The notes under the pieces are model-generated. The model ran no database searches. It was not told where the DNA came from and saw nothing but the letters and a program-made list of their open reading frames with translations. A program made the position numbers and the translations under genes. Shown piece after piece: positions 63,131 to 64,000 of a stretch of 64,000 nucleotides of DNA. The DNA is taken from positions 1 through 64,000 of the forward strand of contig JBJKZD010000014.1 of the NCBI GenBank assembly GCA_045560765.1. Reading direction: 5' to 3'. This stretch comes from UBA9926 sp913064795 (lineage in GTDB: Bacteria; Pseudomonadota; Gammaproteobacteria; Pseudomonadales; Azotimanducaceae). Each line of letters begins with the position of its first letter. Within the stretch, counting starts at the first letter, position 1.

Positions 63131-63541
63131 CTAGGGGGTCAAGGCAGGATTCACGCCGTAGGCGTTACTTTCGGAATCGCCGGGCTTAACCGCCCAGTAA
63201 GCCACGACAAAAAGACCAAAGAAGGTAAACACAATCAGCAACCAAAACCCAGATCGGTTCACATCGTGTAGCCGCCGAACCGACAGTGCTGTAATCGGTA
63301 TCAAAGTCACGATGCCAAACAAATTGGTTAAATTGACGGGATGGACAGTGGCAACCGCGTCCAAACCCAACGCAAAACTGTAGCCGCCATAACCCGCTGC
63401 GTCGCCAAAAAGGTAAAAATCACAAGCAGTAAGTGCGCCGGCTACCAAGGTAGACCAAAGCGTAAACCACCAATATTCTCCCCGCCCAGATCGGCCACTG
63501 AAATTTTTCCAGTTTCGCATCACAGACAGAATAATCGACAT
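63131..63541 (-). CDS. DUF805 family membrane protein
   Basis: A 136-residue membrane protein with the DUF805 signatures MRNWKNFSGRSGRGEYWWFT near the start and SVRRLHDVNRSGFWLLIVF in the middle, and the end NAYGVNPAL. The start MSIILSVMRNW follows an AAAGGGAG ribosome-binding site; an earlier start at 63577 adds 12 residues. Function unknown. It lies 32 bp before the depolymerase-like gene and may share its transcript. Second DUF805 in the window. Confidence 0.88.
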   Translation of the reverse strand: MSIILSVMRNWKNFSGRSGRGEYWWFTLWSTLVAGALTACDFYLFGDAAGYGGYSFALGLDAVATVHPVNLTNLFGIVTLIPITALSVRRLHDVNRSGFWLLIVFTFFGLFVVAYWAVKPGDSESNAYGVNPALTP

Positions 63542-63918
63542 CGGACTCCCTTTAATCGACGAATTGATGGCTCTCATGGTATCGCTTTTTTGTTGATCTT
63601 AGCACCGGCTACAACAAAAGCCGTTCCTAGTAGACAGCAGGCCGATGCGGCAAACCCTAAGCTCCCATCGTGACCCGTAGCGACAATTGAAGCCTCAAAT
63701 CGCACTTTAGCGGACCCTGCCAATCAAGGGTCGATCCCATGCTGGTGCGCATCCCCCAAGAGCACGACTCCAGCCATTATCCATTATCCATTATCGACTG
63801 CCCAAACCAATTGTCTTAAATCCTTTGATCTACAATCCATGGAGTCCACAACTTGAAGTTTACGCCCCTGCCGTTACCGCGTAAGGTCTAAGATTCACGA
63901 CTCAGAGAGGCGCACACC
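63542..63918. other. 377-bp intergenic region
   Basis: Divergent region between the DUF805 gene and the partial gene at the right edge. It contains the CCATTAT heptamer repeats at 63774-63794 and no gene. Confidence 0.5.
63774..63794. repeat. heptamer tandem repeat (CCATTAT)x3
   Basis: Three exact CCATTAT units in a row in the intergenic region before the last gene. No role visible. Confidence 0.9.
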
Positions 63919-64000
63919 ATGGACAGCGCTCAGACAGCTCCTCCAGAATTTACGAAAGCCGCGGTTGCAGAGGCTTCAAAAAATGCACAAACCCCCTATC
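63919..64000 (+). CDS. partial gene at the window edge
   Basis: ATG with a purine-rich AGAGAGG upstream starts MDSAQTAPPEFTKAAVAEAS and runs off the window. Too short to assign. Confidence 0.45.
   Translation, partial: MDSAQTAPPEFTKAAVAEASKNAQTPY

Overview
This window looks like a stretch of chromosome from an aerobic, probably marine gammaproteobacterium. That is an inference from gene content: a CYP153-type P450, a bacterial Coq4, spinster-type MFS, a sodium:solute symporter, a sulfatase, and secreted proteins with thrombospondin-3 and dockerin-like tails. Base composition is moderate, and most genes are single or in short operons on alternating strands. No rRNA, complete tRNA or CRISPR array was recognised.

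Bases 1-13,400 are accessory DNA. A P4-type tyrosine integrase heads a three-gene operon. Next come DUF805 and 107-aa genes, and a ~100 bp interspersed repeat present two and a half times. The stretch also holds a metallo-beta-lactamase-fold protein with a degenerate metal site, a phage-type HGGxSTG protein and a 1,039-aa secreted HEXXH protein. It ends with a carboxylesterase and gene wreckage, including a broken phage/P4-type primase. It reads as a decaying integrative element or a hot spot.

Bases 13,437-16,616 (minus strand) hold the most notable locus. A UGSC-family selenoprotein has its reading frame crossed by an in-frame UGA at codon 93, with a good candidate SECIS hairpin just downstream. 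It lies between a larger partner ending in CxxC and a Tat-exported carboxylesterase, apparently as one operon. Downstream of the other end lie an MFS transporter remnant and a strong terminator.

Bases 17,591-24,040 carry a CorA/ZntB transporter and a complete urease operon (ureDABCEFG, minus strand). Bases 24,449-41,114 are a catabolic/detoxification stretch: GSTs, MDR and SDR oxidoreductases, an aldo/keto reductase, MFS, Coq4, thiolase, enoyl-CoA hydratase, alpha/beta hydrolases, a haloalkane dehalogenase-type enzyme and an ACMSD-like amidohydrolase.

Bases 41,537-53,288 hold a DgkA-family kinase, a metallophosphoesterase, a sodium:solute symporter with a 66-aa membrane partner, a sulfatase, a small Tat-signal protein, a membrane protein and a 1,357-aa secreted protein. 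The C-terminal tail of that last protein nearly matches the one on the 1,039-aa protein 40 kb away. Bases 53,356-64,000 hold a TetR/CYP153 pair, a GST-like protein, a frameshifted spermidine dehydrogenase-like gene, an exported DEDDh exonuclease lacking its last metal ligand, a carotenoid oxygenase, and a cupin / PHB-depolymerase-like / DUF805 cluster.
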